From Neotamlana nanhaiensis (GTDB lineage Bacteria; Bacteroidota; Bacteroidia; Flavobacteriales; Flavobacteriaceae): 64,000 nt of DNA. This document shows positions 8,090 to 16,830 of this stretch, piece by piece. The translations under genes and the position numbers were made by a program. The notes under the pieces were generated by a model, which was given only the letters and a program-made list of their open reading frames with translations, did no database searches and was not told where the DNA came from. Every line of letters starts with the position of its first letter. The stretch's first letter is position 1. The stretch lies in contig NZ_JTDV01000003.1 of the NCBI RefSeq assembly GCF_000943555.1, positions 1 to 64,000 on the forward strand, given 5' to 3'.

Positions 8090-8104
8090 GTTTCATAAAG
8101 TTTT

Positions 8105-10477
8105 TCATTTTAATTTTCGACCTAAAATATTGGTGGCAATCGTTGTGAATACAACAATGCTAATGGAGCTTAATGGCATTAAAATAGCTGCAATTACAGG
8201 CATAAGTTGACCCGTGATGGCAAAGTATAAACCAATAGCATTGTAGAAAAAGGAGAACACAAAACTCCATTTTATAATTTTAATAGCTCCTTTTGAAGCT
8301 TTTATATAGTTGTATAATTGATTGAATTTTGAAGCGTCTAAAATGGCATCACATGCAGGCGAGAACACATTAATGTTTTCTGAAATAGCAATGCCAACAT
8401 TACTCTGTGCTAAAGCACCAGCATCGTTTAAACCATCACCAACCATGAGTACTTGAGCGCCGTTGTTTTGATGATGCTTAATGTATTCTAGCTTATCGTT
8501 TGGTTTTTGATTGAAAATAAGTTTGGTTTTGCTTGGGAGTAATTTTTTTAGATTATTTAATTCACTTGCATTGTCACCCGAAAGTATCGCTAAATCGTAG
8601 TCTTTTTTTAGTTTGTTAAACAGTTTTGAAATGCCTTTTCGGTATGCATTGTAAAAGGTGAATTTTCCTTTGTAAATATTGTTTGAACTAATATGAACCG
8701 CAGTGCTCAATTCGGTTTCAGGTTGAGGTTGTCCAACATATTTTGCAGAACCTATTTTAACTGATTGATTGTTACTTTCTCCATAAATACCTTCACCCAA
8801 ATGTTCTTCAAAATGATTTAAAGTTATAATGTTGTTTTGCTGAAGCAAGTTGTATAATGATCGGCTTAACGGATGGTTGGAATGTCTAAGCGTACTGCTT
8901 AAAATAGTGGTTTCATCTTCCGTAAGGGTTTCGCCTTGATATGCTGTTTTACTTTTTTGGTTGGAAGTAATTGTGCCTGTTTTGTCAAAAATAATGGTGT
9001 CTATTTTTGCCAACTGTTCAATGACCGAAGCGTTTTTTAAATAGAATTTCAATTTTCCAAAAATGCGTAACAAATTCCCTAAAGTAAAAGGAGCAGAAAG
9101 CGCAATAGCACAGGGGCAAGCAATAATTAACACTGATGTAAAAACGTTTAAAGCTTTGCTAGAATCGACAAACAGCCAGTATATTGTAGCTAAAAAAGCA
9201 ATGCTTAACACAGCAATAGTAAAACGTTTGCTTATCGTATTGGTTAAGGTTGTAAAGCCGTCTTCTTTGTTTTTGTTAAACACATCGTTGCTCCAAAGTT
9301 GAGTCAGGTAACTTTGTTCAACTGCATTTAAAGCTTCCATTTCAATGCTTCCAGAGGTTTGTTTGCCACCAGCAAAAAGTTTATCGCCAGATGATTTTTT
9401 AACAGCTTCAGATTCACCTGTAACAAAACTGTAATCTATATTAGCGTTTCCGTTAATTAAAATGCCATCAACAGGAATTAACTCTTCGTTTCTAATTAAT
9501 AATCGGTCGCCTTTTTTAATATCGTAAACCTGAATTGGAGTTTCAATGCCGTTTAAAATTTTAGTTACAGCAATAGGGAAATACGATTTGTAATCGCGCT
9601 CAAACGATAAGAAATTGTAGGTGCGTTGCTGAAAATATTTCCCAAGTAATAGGAAGAAAACCAAACCTGTTAAGCTGTCGAAAAAGCCTGTGCCTAGATC
9701 TAGAATAATTTCGGCTGTACTTCTTAAAAACAACACTAAAATACCAAGTGCTATAGGAATATCTATATTTAAAAGTTTCGCCTTTAAACCTTTATAAGCT
9801 GAAACAAAATAATCTTGAGCGGCATAAAAAACTACTGGCAGCGAAAATGTAAACATCAGCCAACGAAACACAGGTTTGTACTGCTCTAACCAGAACTCGT
9901 TAACCTCAAAATACTCTGGAAATGATAAAAACATCACATTTCCAAAGGCAAAACCAGCCACACCAAGTTTATAAATTAAGCTGCGGTTTACTTTGTTTTT
10001 TCCAGTGTTGAAATCTTCAAGAGAAATATAGGGTTCGTAACCAATTTTACTTAATAAAAGTACCGCTTCTTTTAATGAAAAAGCTTCAGTTTTATAAGTT
10101 ATTCTTACGGTCTTTTTTCCAAAATTTACCTGTGAAGCCGTAATATTTGCATTGAGTTTGTTGAGGTTTTCTAAAATCCAGATGCAAGAACTACAATGAA
10201 TATGCGGAATGGTTAAGGTTGCAATTTGGTGTTTACCATCATTAAATTCGGTGAGCTTTTCAATTATAGCGTCATCCGCCAGGAAATCGTATTTGCCTTG
10301 AATTTCTTTTGGGGTAGCTCCTGGTGCTTGTTGTAAATCGTAATAACAGGTTAAATCGTTTTCGGAGAAAATCTCGTAAACGGTTTTGCAGCCATTGCAA
10401 CAAAAGGCTTTGTTATCAAAAATTATAGGTGCATCTGTAGCATTTAAACCACAGTGGTAGCATGCGTTTGTTTTCAT
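8105..10477 (-). CDS. ccoI: Copper-translocating P1B-type ATPase (CcoI/FixI type), 790 aa
   Basis: This ATPase moves copper across the membrane for assembly of the cbb3 oxidase Cu-B centre. The N-terminus has a Cys-rich zinc-finger-like segment (C6xxC9, C26-C27xxC30). An HMA domain with CSSC at 95-98 follows. Downstream are transmembrane helices, the actuator TGES (353-356), the CPC ion-binding motif (454-456), the phosphorylated Asp in DKTGT (D498), and the hinge GDGLNDAGAL in the C-terminal third. The metal-binding head plus the location beside ccoS identifies the CcoI subgroup rather than a CopA exporter. A 79-nt gap holding its own promoter separates it from ccoS, and an FNR-type box lies upstream of its start at 10534-10547. 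Confidence 0.93.
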   Translation of the reverse strand: MKTNACYHCGLNATDAPIIFDNKAFCCNGCKTVYEIFSENDLTCYYDLQQAPGATPKEIQGKYDFLADDAIIEKLTEFNDGKHQIATLTIPHIHCSSCIWILENLNKLNANITASQVNFGKKTVRITYKTEAFSLKEAVLLLSKIGYEPYISLEDFNTGKNKVNRSLIYKLGVAGFAFGNVMFLSFPEYFEVNEFWLEQYKPVFRWLMFTFSLPVVFYAAQDYFVSAYKGLKAKLLNIDIPIALGILVLFLRSTAEIILDLGTGFFDSLTGLVFFLLLGKYFQQRTYNFLSFERDYKSYFPIAVTKILNGIETPIQVYDIKKGDRLLIRNEELIPVDGILINGNANIDYSFVTGESEAVKKSSGDKLFAGGKQTSGSIEMEALNAVEQSYLTQLWSNDVFNKNKEDGFTTLTNTISKRFTIAVLSIAFLATIYWLFVDSSKALNVFTSVLIIACPCAIALSAPFTLGNLLRIFGKLKFYLKNASVIEQLAKIDTIIFDKTGTITSNQKSKTAYQGETLTEDETTILSSTLRHSNHPLSRSLYNLLQQNNIITLNHFEEHLGEGIYGESNNQSVKIGSAKYVGQPQPETELSTAVHISSNNIYKGKFTFYNAYRKGISKLFNKLKKDYDLAILSGDNASELNNLKKLLPSKTKLIFNQKPNDKLEYIKHHQNNGAQVLMVGDGLNDAGALAQSNVGIAISENINVFSPACDAILDASKFNQLYNYIKASKGAIKIIKWSFVFSFFYNAIGLYFAITGQLMPVIAAILMPLSSISIVVFTTIATNILGRKLK

Positions 10478-10503
10478 TTTAATTGCTCGTAAAATACCTG
10501 CAG

Positions 10504-10511
10504 CAAAGGTT
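10504..10511 (-). promoter_or_regulatory. Weak predicted -7 box for ccoI
   Basis: The minus-strand sequence AACCTTTG differs from TAnnTTTG at one base. It is accepted only because it lies about 33 nt from the centre of the FNR-type palindrome 10534-10547, the same geometry as at ccoS and the stress-protein gene. Confidence 0.4.
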
Positions 10512-10533
10512 AGAAGTTAGCAGAGAATTAAAT

Positions 10534-10547
10534 ATGATATTTATCAT
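10534..10547. promoter_or_regulatory. Perfect FNR/CRP-type palindrome between ccoI and the kinase gene
   Basis: ATGATATTTATCAT is a perfect inverted repeat and matches TGAT-N4-ATCA, the FNR core. It lies in the divergent region between ccoI and the PAS kinase gene. The spacing fits activation of ccoI. An effect on the divergent kinase gene is also possible. Confidence 0.7.
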
Positions 10548-10633
10548 GGTTTCATTAATTTTACACGAAACCAAAGCGTATTACAATACAAAAACATATC
10601 GCTTTATTAGATTTTTTAAATATTTATAAAACA

Positions 10634-11836
10634 ATGACAGGAGTTAATAATGATACCTTTAGTGTACTTTTCGATGCCGTTAGTGAAGGTGTTATTGTGG
10701 TAAACACTAGCCAAAAAATTGTAGAAGTAAACCAATCCGTTTTACAACTTTTTGGTTATGAAAAAGACGAATTAATAAATCAGTCTATAGAGGTTTTAAT
10801 TCCGCATAGGTTTCATAAAAATCATAGTACGTATGTGTCAAAATTCATGGATAATAAAGAGAAGCGCCAAATGGGACACGGTCGTGATTTATATGGTGCT
10901 CGTAAGGATGGTTCTACGTTTCCTTTAGAGATTGGTTTAAATCCTTTGGAAGTAGAAGGAGAGTCGTTTGTTATGGCTATGGTAATTGATATTACCGTAC
11001 GAAAAGAGCAAGAAAACAAACTAAAAGAGCTTAACGACGAGCTAGAAAAAAAGGTTGAAGAACGTACAAAAACTTTAAGTATTACTGTAAATCAATTAAA
11101 AGAAGCTCAAGACGAAACCATAAAAGCATTAAAGAAAGAAAAAGAATTAAACGAATTAAAAACTAAATTCTTATCGCTGGTTTCGCACGAGTTTAAAACA
11201 CCTTTAAGTGGTATTTTAACCTCCACCATGTTGTTGGCTAAATACAAACTTTCTGAGCAGCAGGAAAAACGCGATAAACACATAAAAACAATAAGCGATA
11301 AAGTACATTATCTCAATAATATTTTAAATGATTTTTTATCTATTGAAAAACTAGAAACGGGTAAGATTAAATATAATTTCACATCTTTTAAAATAAGCAA
11401 AGTTGTTAACGAAGTTATTTATAACGCCAATATGCTATTAAAAGAAGGACAAATTATAAATTACCCTGAAAATATCGACGATTTTTCTATGTTTCAAGAT
11501 GAAAAAACACTTGAATTGGCACTTTCAAACTTGGTTAATAATGCCATAAAATACTCGCCAGAAAACACCATTGTAGACATAACCGTAAAGCAAGATGCTG
11601 TAAATACCACTTTTGAGGTAAAAGATAATGGCATAGGCATACCAGTAGAAGAACAAAAAAATATATTTAAACGCTATTTTAGGGCAGAAAATGCACTACT
11701 TACGCAAGGTACGGGCATTGGCTTAAATATAGTTAAAAGTCATTTAGAGAATTTAGGAGGCGCTATAAGTTTTACAAGCGAACAAGATAAAGGAAGCAAA
11801 TTTACATTCACATTACCAAACGAAGCCAAACAATGA
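10634..11836 (+). CDS. PAS-domain sensor histidine kinase, FixL-like, 400 aa
   Basis: This is a cytoplasmic sensor kinase with no membrane helix. A PAS domain spans about residues 8-125. A coiled coil runs from about 123 to 175, and a HisKA domain follows with phosphoacceptor H185 in SHEFKTP. The HATPase domain has the N box NLVNNAIKYSP, the G1 box DNGIGIP and the G2 box GTGIGLNIVKSHLE. In the PAS domain H64 (KNHSTYVSKF) and R84, 20 residues later, line up with the heme-proximal His and distal Arg of rhizobial FixL by my alignment from memory. Heme and O2 sensing are therefore plausible but unproven, because similar His occur in non-heme PAS domains. The stop overlaps the next ATG by 4 nt (ATGA). 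Its divergent place beside the cbb3 cluster supports an oxygen or redox role. Confidence 0.85.
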   Translation: MTGVNNDTFSVLFDAVSEGVIVVNTSQKIVEVNQSVLQLFGYEKDELINQSIEVLIPHRFHKNHSTYVSKFMDNKEKRQMGHGRDLYGARKDGSTFPLEIGLNPLEVEGESFVMAMVIDITVRKEQENKLKELNDELEKKVEERTKTLSITVNQLKEAQDETIKALKKEKELNELKTKFLSLVSHEFKTPLSGILTSTMLLAKYKLSEQQEKRDKHIKTISDKVHYLNNILNDFLSIEKLETGKIKYNFTSFKISKVVNEVIYNANMLLKEGQIINYPENIDDFSMFQDEKTLELALSNLVNNAIKYSPENTIVDITVKQDAVNTTFEVKDNGIGIPVEEQKNIFKRYFRAENALLTQGTGIGLNIVKSHLENLGGAISFTSEQDKGSKFTFTLPNEAKQ

Positions 11837-12882
11837 AAAAAGTTTTATTAATAGAAGACGACGCCGTTTTAAGAGAAAATACAGCAGAGTTACTAGAACT
11901 TTCAAATTTTAATGTAATTACAGCACCCAACGGTAGAGTTGGTGTAACTAAAGCTAAAACAGAATTACCAGACATTGTGGTTTGCGATATTATGATGCCA
12001 GAACTAGATGGTTATGGTGTTTTAAAAGACTTATCGGGTGTAGAAGACACAAAATACATTCCGTTTATTTTTCTTTCAGCAAAAACTGAGCGCAAAGACG
12101 TTAGAAGAGGAATGGATTTAGGAGCCGACGATTACATAACCAAACCTTTTGAGGAAGACGAACTTTTAAGCGCAATACATAGTCGTATTGCAAAAGCGGC
12201 TATTTTAAAAGATGAACGCGAACAATATAGTAATTCAGAAAATAATGAAGATGATTTACGCTCGTTAAACGATTTGAAAAATTTTTTTGAAGATAATGGT
12301 GATGAGGAAAGCTATAAAAAAGGCGATGTAATTTATGAGGAAGGTCAACACTCTAATAAGGTGTTTTTGATTTCGCGAGGTTTAGTAAAATGCAATAAAC
12401 TAGATGAACAAGGTAAATATTTAACAACTGCTTTATATAAAGAAGATGATTTATTTGGTTACAACTCTATAAACCAAACCACGCCTTATCAAGAAACGGC
12501 TACGGCGATGCAAGATTCAGAGTTAGTCGCATTGTCAAAACAAACTTTAGAAGATGTTTTAGATAGCAATCACAAAGTTACTTTAGAGCTCATTCAATTA
12601 CTAACCGACAATATTACTGACGTAAAAGATCAATTACTACAAATGGCTTACAGCTCTGTAAAACGACGCACAGCCAAAACATTGCTTAAGTTTGCCGAAA
12701 AAATAAACCGAAAACCCAACGATATTATTCGTGTGTCAAGAAACGATTTGGCAAGTGTTGCTGGTGTTGCACAAGAAAGTTTAATTAGAACCTTATCGAG
12801 TTTTAAAGATTTAGGACTTATTGAAATTGAAGGCAGAAATATAAAAGTACTCGACGAAAATAAACTGCATCAAGTCACTTAA
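11833..12882 (+). CDS. Response regulator fused to a CRP/FNR-type DNA-binding module, 349 aa
   Basis: The receiver domain (residues 1-122) has acidic residues D9/D10, phosphoacceptor D52 in CDIMMPELDG, the T/S position in FLSAK, and K104 in ITKPF. An acidic linker follows. A cyclic-nucleotide-binding-type beta roll (about 150-250; KGDVIYEEGQ, VFLISRGLVKC) leads to a C-terminal CRP-type helix-turn-helix (about 290-335) whose recognition helix reads VAQESLIRTL, with the family Glu and Arg. This joins FixJ-like input to FixK-like output in one protein. It is cotranscribed with the PAS kinase, its likely phosphodonor, and is a candidate regulator of the cbb3 cluster. No effector ligand can be read from the sequence. 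Confidence 0.88.
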   Translation: MKKVLLIEDDAVLRENTAELLELSNFNVITAPNGRVGVTKAKTELPDIVVCDIMMPELDGYGVLKDLSGVEDTKYIPFIFLSAKTERKDVRRGMDLGADDYITKPFEEDELLSAIHSRIAKAAILKDEREQYSNSENNEDDLRSLNDLKNFFEDNGDEESYKKGDVIYEEGQHSNKVFLISRGLVKCNKLDEQGKYLTTALYKEDDLFGYNSINQTTPYQETATAMQDSELVALSKQTLEDVLDSNHKVTLELIQLLTDNITDVKDQLLQMAYSSVKRRTAKTLLKFAEKINRKPNDIIRVSRNDLASVAGVAQESLIRTLSSFKDLGLIEIEGRNIKVLDENKLHQVT

Positions 12883-12904
12883 AAAATACCAAAGCATTTA
12901 AATA

Positions 12905-12918
12905 ATGATTTTGGTCAT
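12905..12918 (+). promoter_or_regulatory. FNR/CRP-type operator ahead of the universal stress protein gene
   Basis: ATGATTTTGGTCAT has the form TGAT-N4-GTCA, the same half-site variant as the box upstream of ccoS. Its centre is about 43 nt upstream of the start site predicted from the -7 box at 12941-12948. Confidence 0.65.
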
Positions 12919-12940
12919 ATTTTAAAAAAGCCTTCACGCT

Positions 12941-12948
12941 TACTTTTG
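12941..12948 (+). promoter_or_regulatory. Predicted -7 box of the universal stress protein gene
   Basis: TACTTTTG is an exact TAnnTTTG match, 15 nt ahead of the GTG start codon, giving a very short leader. Confidence 0.7.
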
Positions 12949-12963
12949 TAAAAAAATAATAGC

Positions 12964-13809
12964 GTGAAGACGAAGCATATTTTAATACCAACAGATTTTT
13001 CCGAAAATGCATGGAATGCCATAGTTTATGCTATTAATTTATATGGTAAAGAGGCTTGTAATTTTTTTATTTTACATGTTAGCGCAGAAAATGAATATGA
13101 AGTATATAACAATGTGCCTTTAACCCAGCAGTCATCAGCAACTAAAGTAGCATCAAAACCTTCGCAATTATTACTTCAAAATACAATAAAACGCATACAA
13201 GAAAATTTTGGTAAAAATTTATTGCATAGGTTTGTTACTATATCCGATAGTGATTCGTTAATAAAGGCCATAAGGCAGCAAGTACTTTTAAATAAAATAG
13301 ATGTTATTGTAATGGGGACTAAAGGTGTTTCGGGTTGTACCGAGCGCACTGTTGGTACAAATGCAGGAAATGTAATTACTAAAGTAAATTGTACTACGCT
13401 AGTAGTGCCAGAAAACGCAAAATTTGTAACGCCCAAAAAGATTGCCTTTCCAACAGATTTTTCAATTTTTTATAATGTTAATACATTACAACCGCTTGCC
13501 GATATTATTAAAAAGAATCATGCTGAGATTGAGTTTCTGCACATTAGTAAACGAGATTTAGTGTTAAATGAAAACCAACGCATAAATATTGAGTATTTAG
13601 AAGACTATTTTTCTGAAAACTCACATAGTTTTCATTTTTTAACTCACACAAAAATAGAGCATGCCATTCAAGATTTTGTCAACGATAAAGGCGTTACTTT
13701 AATTACCATGCTTGGGAAAAATCTCAATTATTTTCAGCATATTTTATTTCATCCATTAGCAAAAGAAATAAGTTATTATAAAGATGTTCCTTTTTTAGTG
13801 TTGCATTAA
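12964..13809 (+). CDS. Tandem universal stress protein, 281 aa (GTG start)
   Basis: Two UspA folds are joined in one chain. The first (about residues 1-145) begins KHILIPTDFSENAWNAI and contains VIVMGTKG followed by a G-x9-G-type nucleotide loop (GTNAGNVI). The second (about 155-281) begins KKIAFPTDFS and lacks a clear glycine loop, so only the first half may bind ATP. Tandem Usp proteins support stress endurance and are often induced under oxygen limitation. The start is GTG at 12964, since no ATG fits the conserved first strand. A predicted FNR-type box and promoter lie directly upstream. It sits between the REC-CRP fusion and the FNR-like gene, which supports membership of the same regulon. 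Confidence 0.85.
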   Translation: MKTKHILIPTDFSENAWNAIVYAINLYGKEACNFFILHVSAENEYEVYNNVPLTQQSSATKVASKPSQLLLQNTIKRIQENFGKNLLHRFVTISDSDSLIKAIRQQVLLNKIDVIVMGTKGVSGCTERTVGTNAGNVITKVNCTTLVVPENAKFVTPKKIAFPTDFSIFYNVNTLQPLADIIKKNHAEIEFLHISKRDLVLNENQRINIEYLEDYFSENSHSFHFLTHTKIEHAIQDFVNDKGVTLITMLGKNLNYFQHILFHPLAKEISYYKDVPFLVLH

Positions 13810-13855
13810 AATTAGGTATTCATTATTAACATTTTAATCACATAAATAAAAAGGT

Positions 13856-14533
13856 ATGAGCAAATGTGAGCAATGTATAATTAGGCAATTTAATGCCTTA
13901 AAATCACTGCATAAAGAAGATTTAGTACGAATAACAAGTTGTAAAACATCAAAAGTTATAAAAAAGGGCGCTGTAATTTTTGAAGAAGGTGAAAATATAA
14001 ATGGCGTATTTTGTATTCGCGAAGGCATTTGTAAATTAACAAAGTTAAGTCCAAACGGGAAGGAACAAATTGTTAGGCTAGTAATAAAAGGAGATTTACT
14101 TGGGCAAAGATCTTTGGTATCGAATGAGGTGGCAAATTTAACCGCTGTAGCCGCTAACGATATGGAGGTTTGTTTTATTCCTAAACAGGAAATTGTGCAC
14201 AATTTAAGTCGAAACATTAATTTTTCGATGGATATGTTAAAGAGTATGGCCGATGAGTTAAAGTTATCTGAGAATATTATTGTAGATATGGCACAAAAAA
14301 CTGTAAAACAGCGTTTAGCTGAAACTTTACTGTATTTAAGAGAGAACTTTGGCGAAGATATTAATGGCTTTTTAAATATTGTTTTAACTCGCGAAGATTA
14401 TGCTAATATAGTAGGCACCGCAACAGAATCGGCTATTCGGTTATTGTCTCAATTTAAAAAAGAAGGCTTAATAGCAACTGAAGGTAAAAAAATTAAAATA
14501 GAAAATTCTGAAGCTTTAAAACTTGTAGAATAA
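13856..14533 (+). CDS. CRP/FNR family transcriptional regulator, FNR-like, 225 aa
   Basis: The protein has an N-terminal Cys pair (C4xxC7), a cyclic-nucleotide-type sensor beta roll (about residues 25-120; VIFEEGENINGVF) and a long dimer helix. A C-terminal winged helix-turn-helix has the recognition helix GTATESAIRLLSQF, with Glu and Arg in the positions that read TGA half-sites. C106 in EVCFIP aligns with the internal cluster ligand of E. coli FNR, and C29 lies between. The strict C-x2-C-x5-C spacing is not kept, so a 4Fe-4S cluster is possible but not certain. It is the best in-window candidate to bind the three TGAT-N4-RTCA boxes. It follows the stress-protein gene by 46 nt. Confidence 0.87.
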   Translation: MSKCEQCIIRQFNALKSLHKEDLVRITSCKTSKVIKKGAVIFEEGENINGVFCIREGICKLTKLSPNGKEQIVRLVIKGDLLGQRSLVSNEVANLTAVAANDMEVCFIPKQEIVHNLSRNINFSMDMLKSMADELKLSENIIVDMAQKTVKQRLAETLLYLRENFGEDINGFLNIVLTREDYANIVGTATESAIRLLSQFKKEGLIATEGKKIKIENSEALKLVE

Positions 14534-14539
14534 TTTGGG

Positions 14540-15115
14540 CTACCAATTCCCTCTAGATTTTATGTTGTTTGCACAAAGTTTAATAATTTCTGCAATACGT
14601 TTTTGTCTTGTAGTGTCTCGTTTTGCTTGATTTAGCCAGTATAAATAACTTTTGCGATATGATGGTGCAAAATTGTTATAATTGGCATACGCTTGAGCAT
14701 TTTTATTAAATGCCGTTTGCAAATCTTGGGGGATTATACCATTTTCAACATCATCTAAAGCAAACCAACTTTTATTTTCTTTAGCAATTTCAATGGTTTT
14801 TAGGCCGCTTTCGTGCATTAAATCTTCAGCAATTAAATCATTAATGTAACGTTTATTTACCGCGCTCCAAACGCTTTTGGGATTTCGAGGCGAAAAGTAT
14901 TGCCTGCGTTTACCATCGCCTAAACTTTTTACTGTAGAATCTATCCAACCATAACAAAGCGCTACTTTTACGGCTTCTTCCCAACGCATCGATTTGGCGT
15001 CGTGGGTTACTTTATAAAATATAAGATAAACACCGTTTGAAACGGCGTGATTGTTATGCAACCACGCCCGCCATTCGGTGTCAGTTTTAAAATAAAGCGC
15101 TTCGTTTTCTGGCAT
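14540..15115 (-). CDS. YdeI/OmpD-associated family protein, 191 aa
   Basis: Features are an N-terminal TDTEWRAWLHNNH helix, VYLIFYKVTHDAKSMRWEEA, and the central VALCYGWIDSTVKSL motif followed by the R-rich YFSPRNPKSVWSAVNK segment. The latter two are the conserved core of the bacteriocin-protection YdeI-like family. The tail has SYRKSYLYWLNQAKRDTTRQ, also typical. The protein is cytoplasmic with no signal peptide. The biochemical role of the family is not established, although some members affect resistance to antimicrobial agents. Its start codon overlaps the stop of the upstream M1 peptidase gene by one base (15115), so they may share a transcript. It converges with the FNR-like gene, leaving only 6 nt between stops. 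Confidence 0.82.
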   Translation of the reverse strand: MPENEALYFKTDTEWRAWLHNNHAVSNGVYLIFYKVTHDAKSMRWEEAVKVALCYGWIDSTVKSLGDGKRRQYFSPRNPKSVWSAVNKRYINDLIAEDLMHESGLKTIEIAKENKSWFALDDVENGIIPQDLQTAFNKNAQAYANYNNFAPSYRKSYLYWLNQAKRDTTRQKRIAEIIKLCANNIKSRGNW

Positions 15116-16761
15116 TATATGTTTTCAGATTCAATGTAAAAATCTCTGTCAACTTCAAACTTAGGATTTTTTGCATCAAGCTCAAGTGTTTGCCAATTTG
15201 CATTCGGTTGAATCCATTGCGATTTATCATCAATTTCTACTTGAATAGGCATATCGAAATTTTCAACAACGTTGGTGTAACGATATTTTAAGGTTTTTCC
15301 TTTTATACTATATTCTAGTTTTGGAATACGAATATCTCTTAAATATTGGTTGAAAAATTCGGTTAAATCAATTCCAGATTCTTCACTCAAAAAGTCCTCA
15401 ATTTGTTTGGTTGAAACAGTTTGGTGATAAAACGTCACGTTCATTTTACGTAATATTTGACGCCATTTTTCATCATCTTCAATTAATTGTCTTAAAGTGT
15501 GAAGCATATTACCACCTTTTGGGTACATGTCGCCAGAACCTTCTTTGTTTACATCGTAAAAACCAATGATTGGTCGGTCGTTATTAATATCTTTTCTTGT
15601 ACCAATTACGTAATCAGCTCCAGCTTCTTTTCCGTAATAATATTCTACAAATAAGTTCTCCGAATAGTTTGTGAAGCTTTCGTGAATCCACATATCTGCA
15701 ATGTCAATGTAAGTGATGTTATTGGCAAACCACTCATGCCCAGATTCGTGAATTATAATAAAATCGAATTTTAATCCCCAGCCAGTTCCCGATAAATCAC
15801 GACCTAAATAACCGTTCATGTATTTGTTGCCGTAGGTTACAGAACTTTGATGCTCCATGCCTAAATAAGGTACTTCAACTAGTTTATAACCGTCTTTGTA
15901 AAACGGATATTGTCCAAACCAATGTTCGAACGCTTTCATCATCTTAGGAGCGTCTTTAAAATGTTCTTTGGCTTTTTCAAGATTATCTTTTAAAACATAA
16001 TAATCCATATCTAAGTTTCCTGCCATACCATCAAAGACTTCATGGAAATGTGCGTAATCACCAATATTTACGTTAACACCATAATTGTTAATAGGGTTAT
16101 CAACGTACCACGAGTAGGTTTTTGTATCACCAATTTGTTCTACTTTTCTCAGTCTTCCGTTTGAGATATTCATAAGTTTTGACGGTACGTTTACACTAAT
16201 AAGCATACTATCTACCTCGTCGTACATATGGTCTTTACAAGGCCACCAAACGCTAGCACCTAAACCTTGACAAGATGTGGCTATAAAATGATTGCCGTTA
16301 TCGTCTTTTTTCCAAGAAAAACCCCCGTCCCATGGTGCGCGAACTGCTTCTTTTGGATGACCTTTGTAAAACACCTCTAAACTTTGAATACTACCAATTT
16401 CTTGATTGTTTTTTAAGGTGATAAAATGCGCGTTGCCATCATGCTTTATTGGTAACGTGTCGTTATTTTGAATGGCATAAGTAAGCTCTAACGGTGCTTG
16501 CAAATCGATTTGCATGACGTTATTGTTTTCTAACACTTTATACTGAATGGTGTTTTTTCCAGAAATATATTTTTCATCTGGATTTACCTTAATATCTAAG
16601 TGATAATAGGTTAGATCCCACCACGAGCGTTCTGGAGTTATGGTACCGCGTAAAGTATCTTGATGTGTGAAATGTGTTTTTTCAGACATTAATCCTTGTG
16701 CGTTTACCGATGCGATGGATAAGAATAATGAGAGTGTTAATAATAGATAAAGGTGTTTCAT
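15115..16761 (-). CDS. Exported M1-family metallopeptidase, 548 aa
   Basis: This is a zinc aminopeptidase-type enzyme. The signal peptide is residues 1-21 (cleavage after SVNA). A beta-sandwich N-domain is followed by the catalytic domain, with the exopeptidase-loop equivalent GMEHQSS (canonical GxMEN altered to GMEHQ), zinc motif HESGHEWFANN and the downstream WIHESF Glu ligand. The Tyr-bearing MYPKGGNML segment is also present. The length is short for the family, without the large C-terminal ARM domain, as in many Bacteroidota members. It probably trims peptides in the periplasm. A T9SS tail is not evident. It is followed by the YdeI-like gene with a one-base overlap. Confidence 0.88.
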   Translation of the reverse strand: MKHLYLLLTLSLFLSIASVNAQGLMSEKTHFTHQDTLRGTITPERSWWDLTYYHLDIKVNPDEKYISGKNTIQYKVLENNNVMQIDLQAPLELTYAIQNNDTLPIKHDGNAHFITLKNNQEIGSIQSLEVFYKGHPKEAVRAPWDGGFSWKKDDNGNHFIATSCQGLGASVWWPCKDHMYDEVDSMLISVNVPSKLMNISNGRLRKVEQIGDTKTYSWYVDNPINNYGVNVNIGDYAHFHEVFDGMAGNLDMDYYVLKDNLEKAKEHFKDAPKMMKAFEHWFGQYPFYKDGYKLVEVPYLGMEHQSSVTYGNKYMNGYLGRDLSGTGWGLKFDFIIIHESGHEWFANNITYIDIADMWIHESFTNYSENLFVEYYYGKEAGADYVIGTRKDINNDRPIIGFYDVNKEGSGDMYPKGGNMLHTLRQLIEDDEKWRQILRKMNVTFYHQTVSTKQIEDFLSEESGIDLTEFFNQYLRDIRIPKLEYSIKGKTLKYRYTNVVENFDMPIQVEIDDKSQWIQPNANWQTLELDAKNPKFEVDRDFYIESENI

Positions 16762-16830
16762 CTGTATGAGTTTAAATTTTTGACTAAATTAGCTAAAAAG
16801 GATTATAAAGATTTGTTAAATATTATCCAG

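Noticed and set aside
13834-14217. A 127-codon open frame antisense to the FNR-like gene
   Set aside because: It is a shadow of the well-supported regulator, which has all its CRP/FNR motifs in the other strand.
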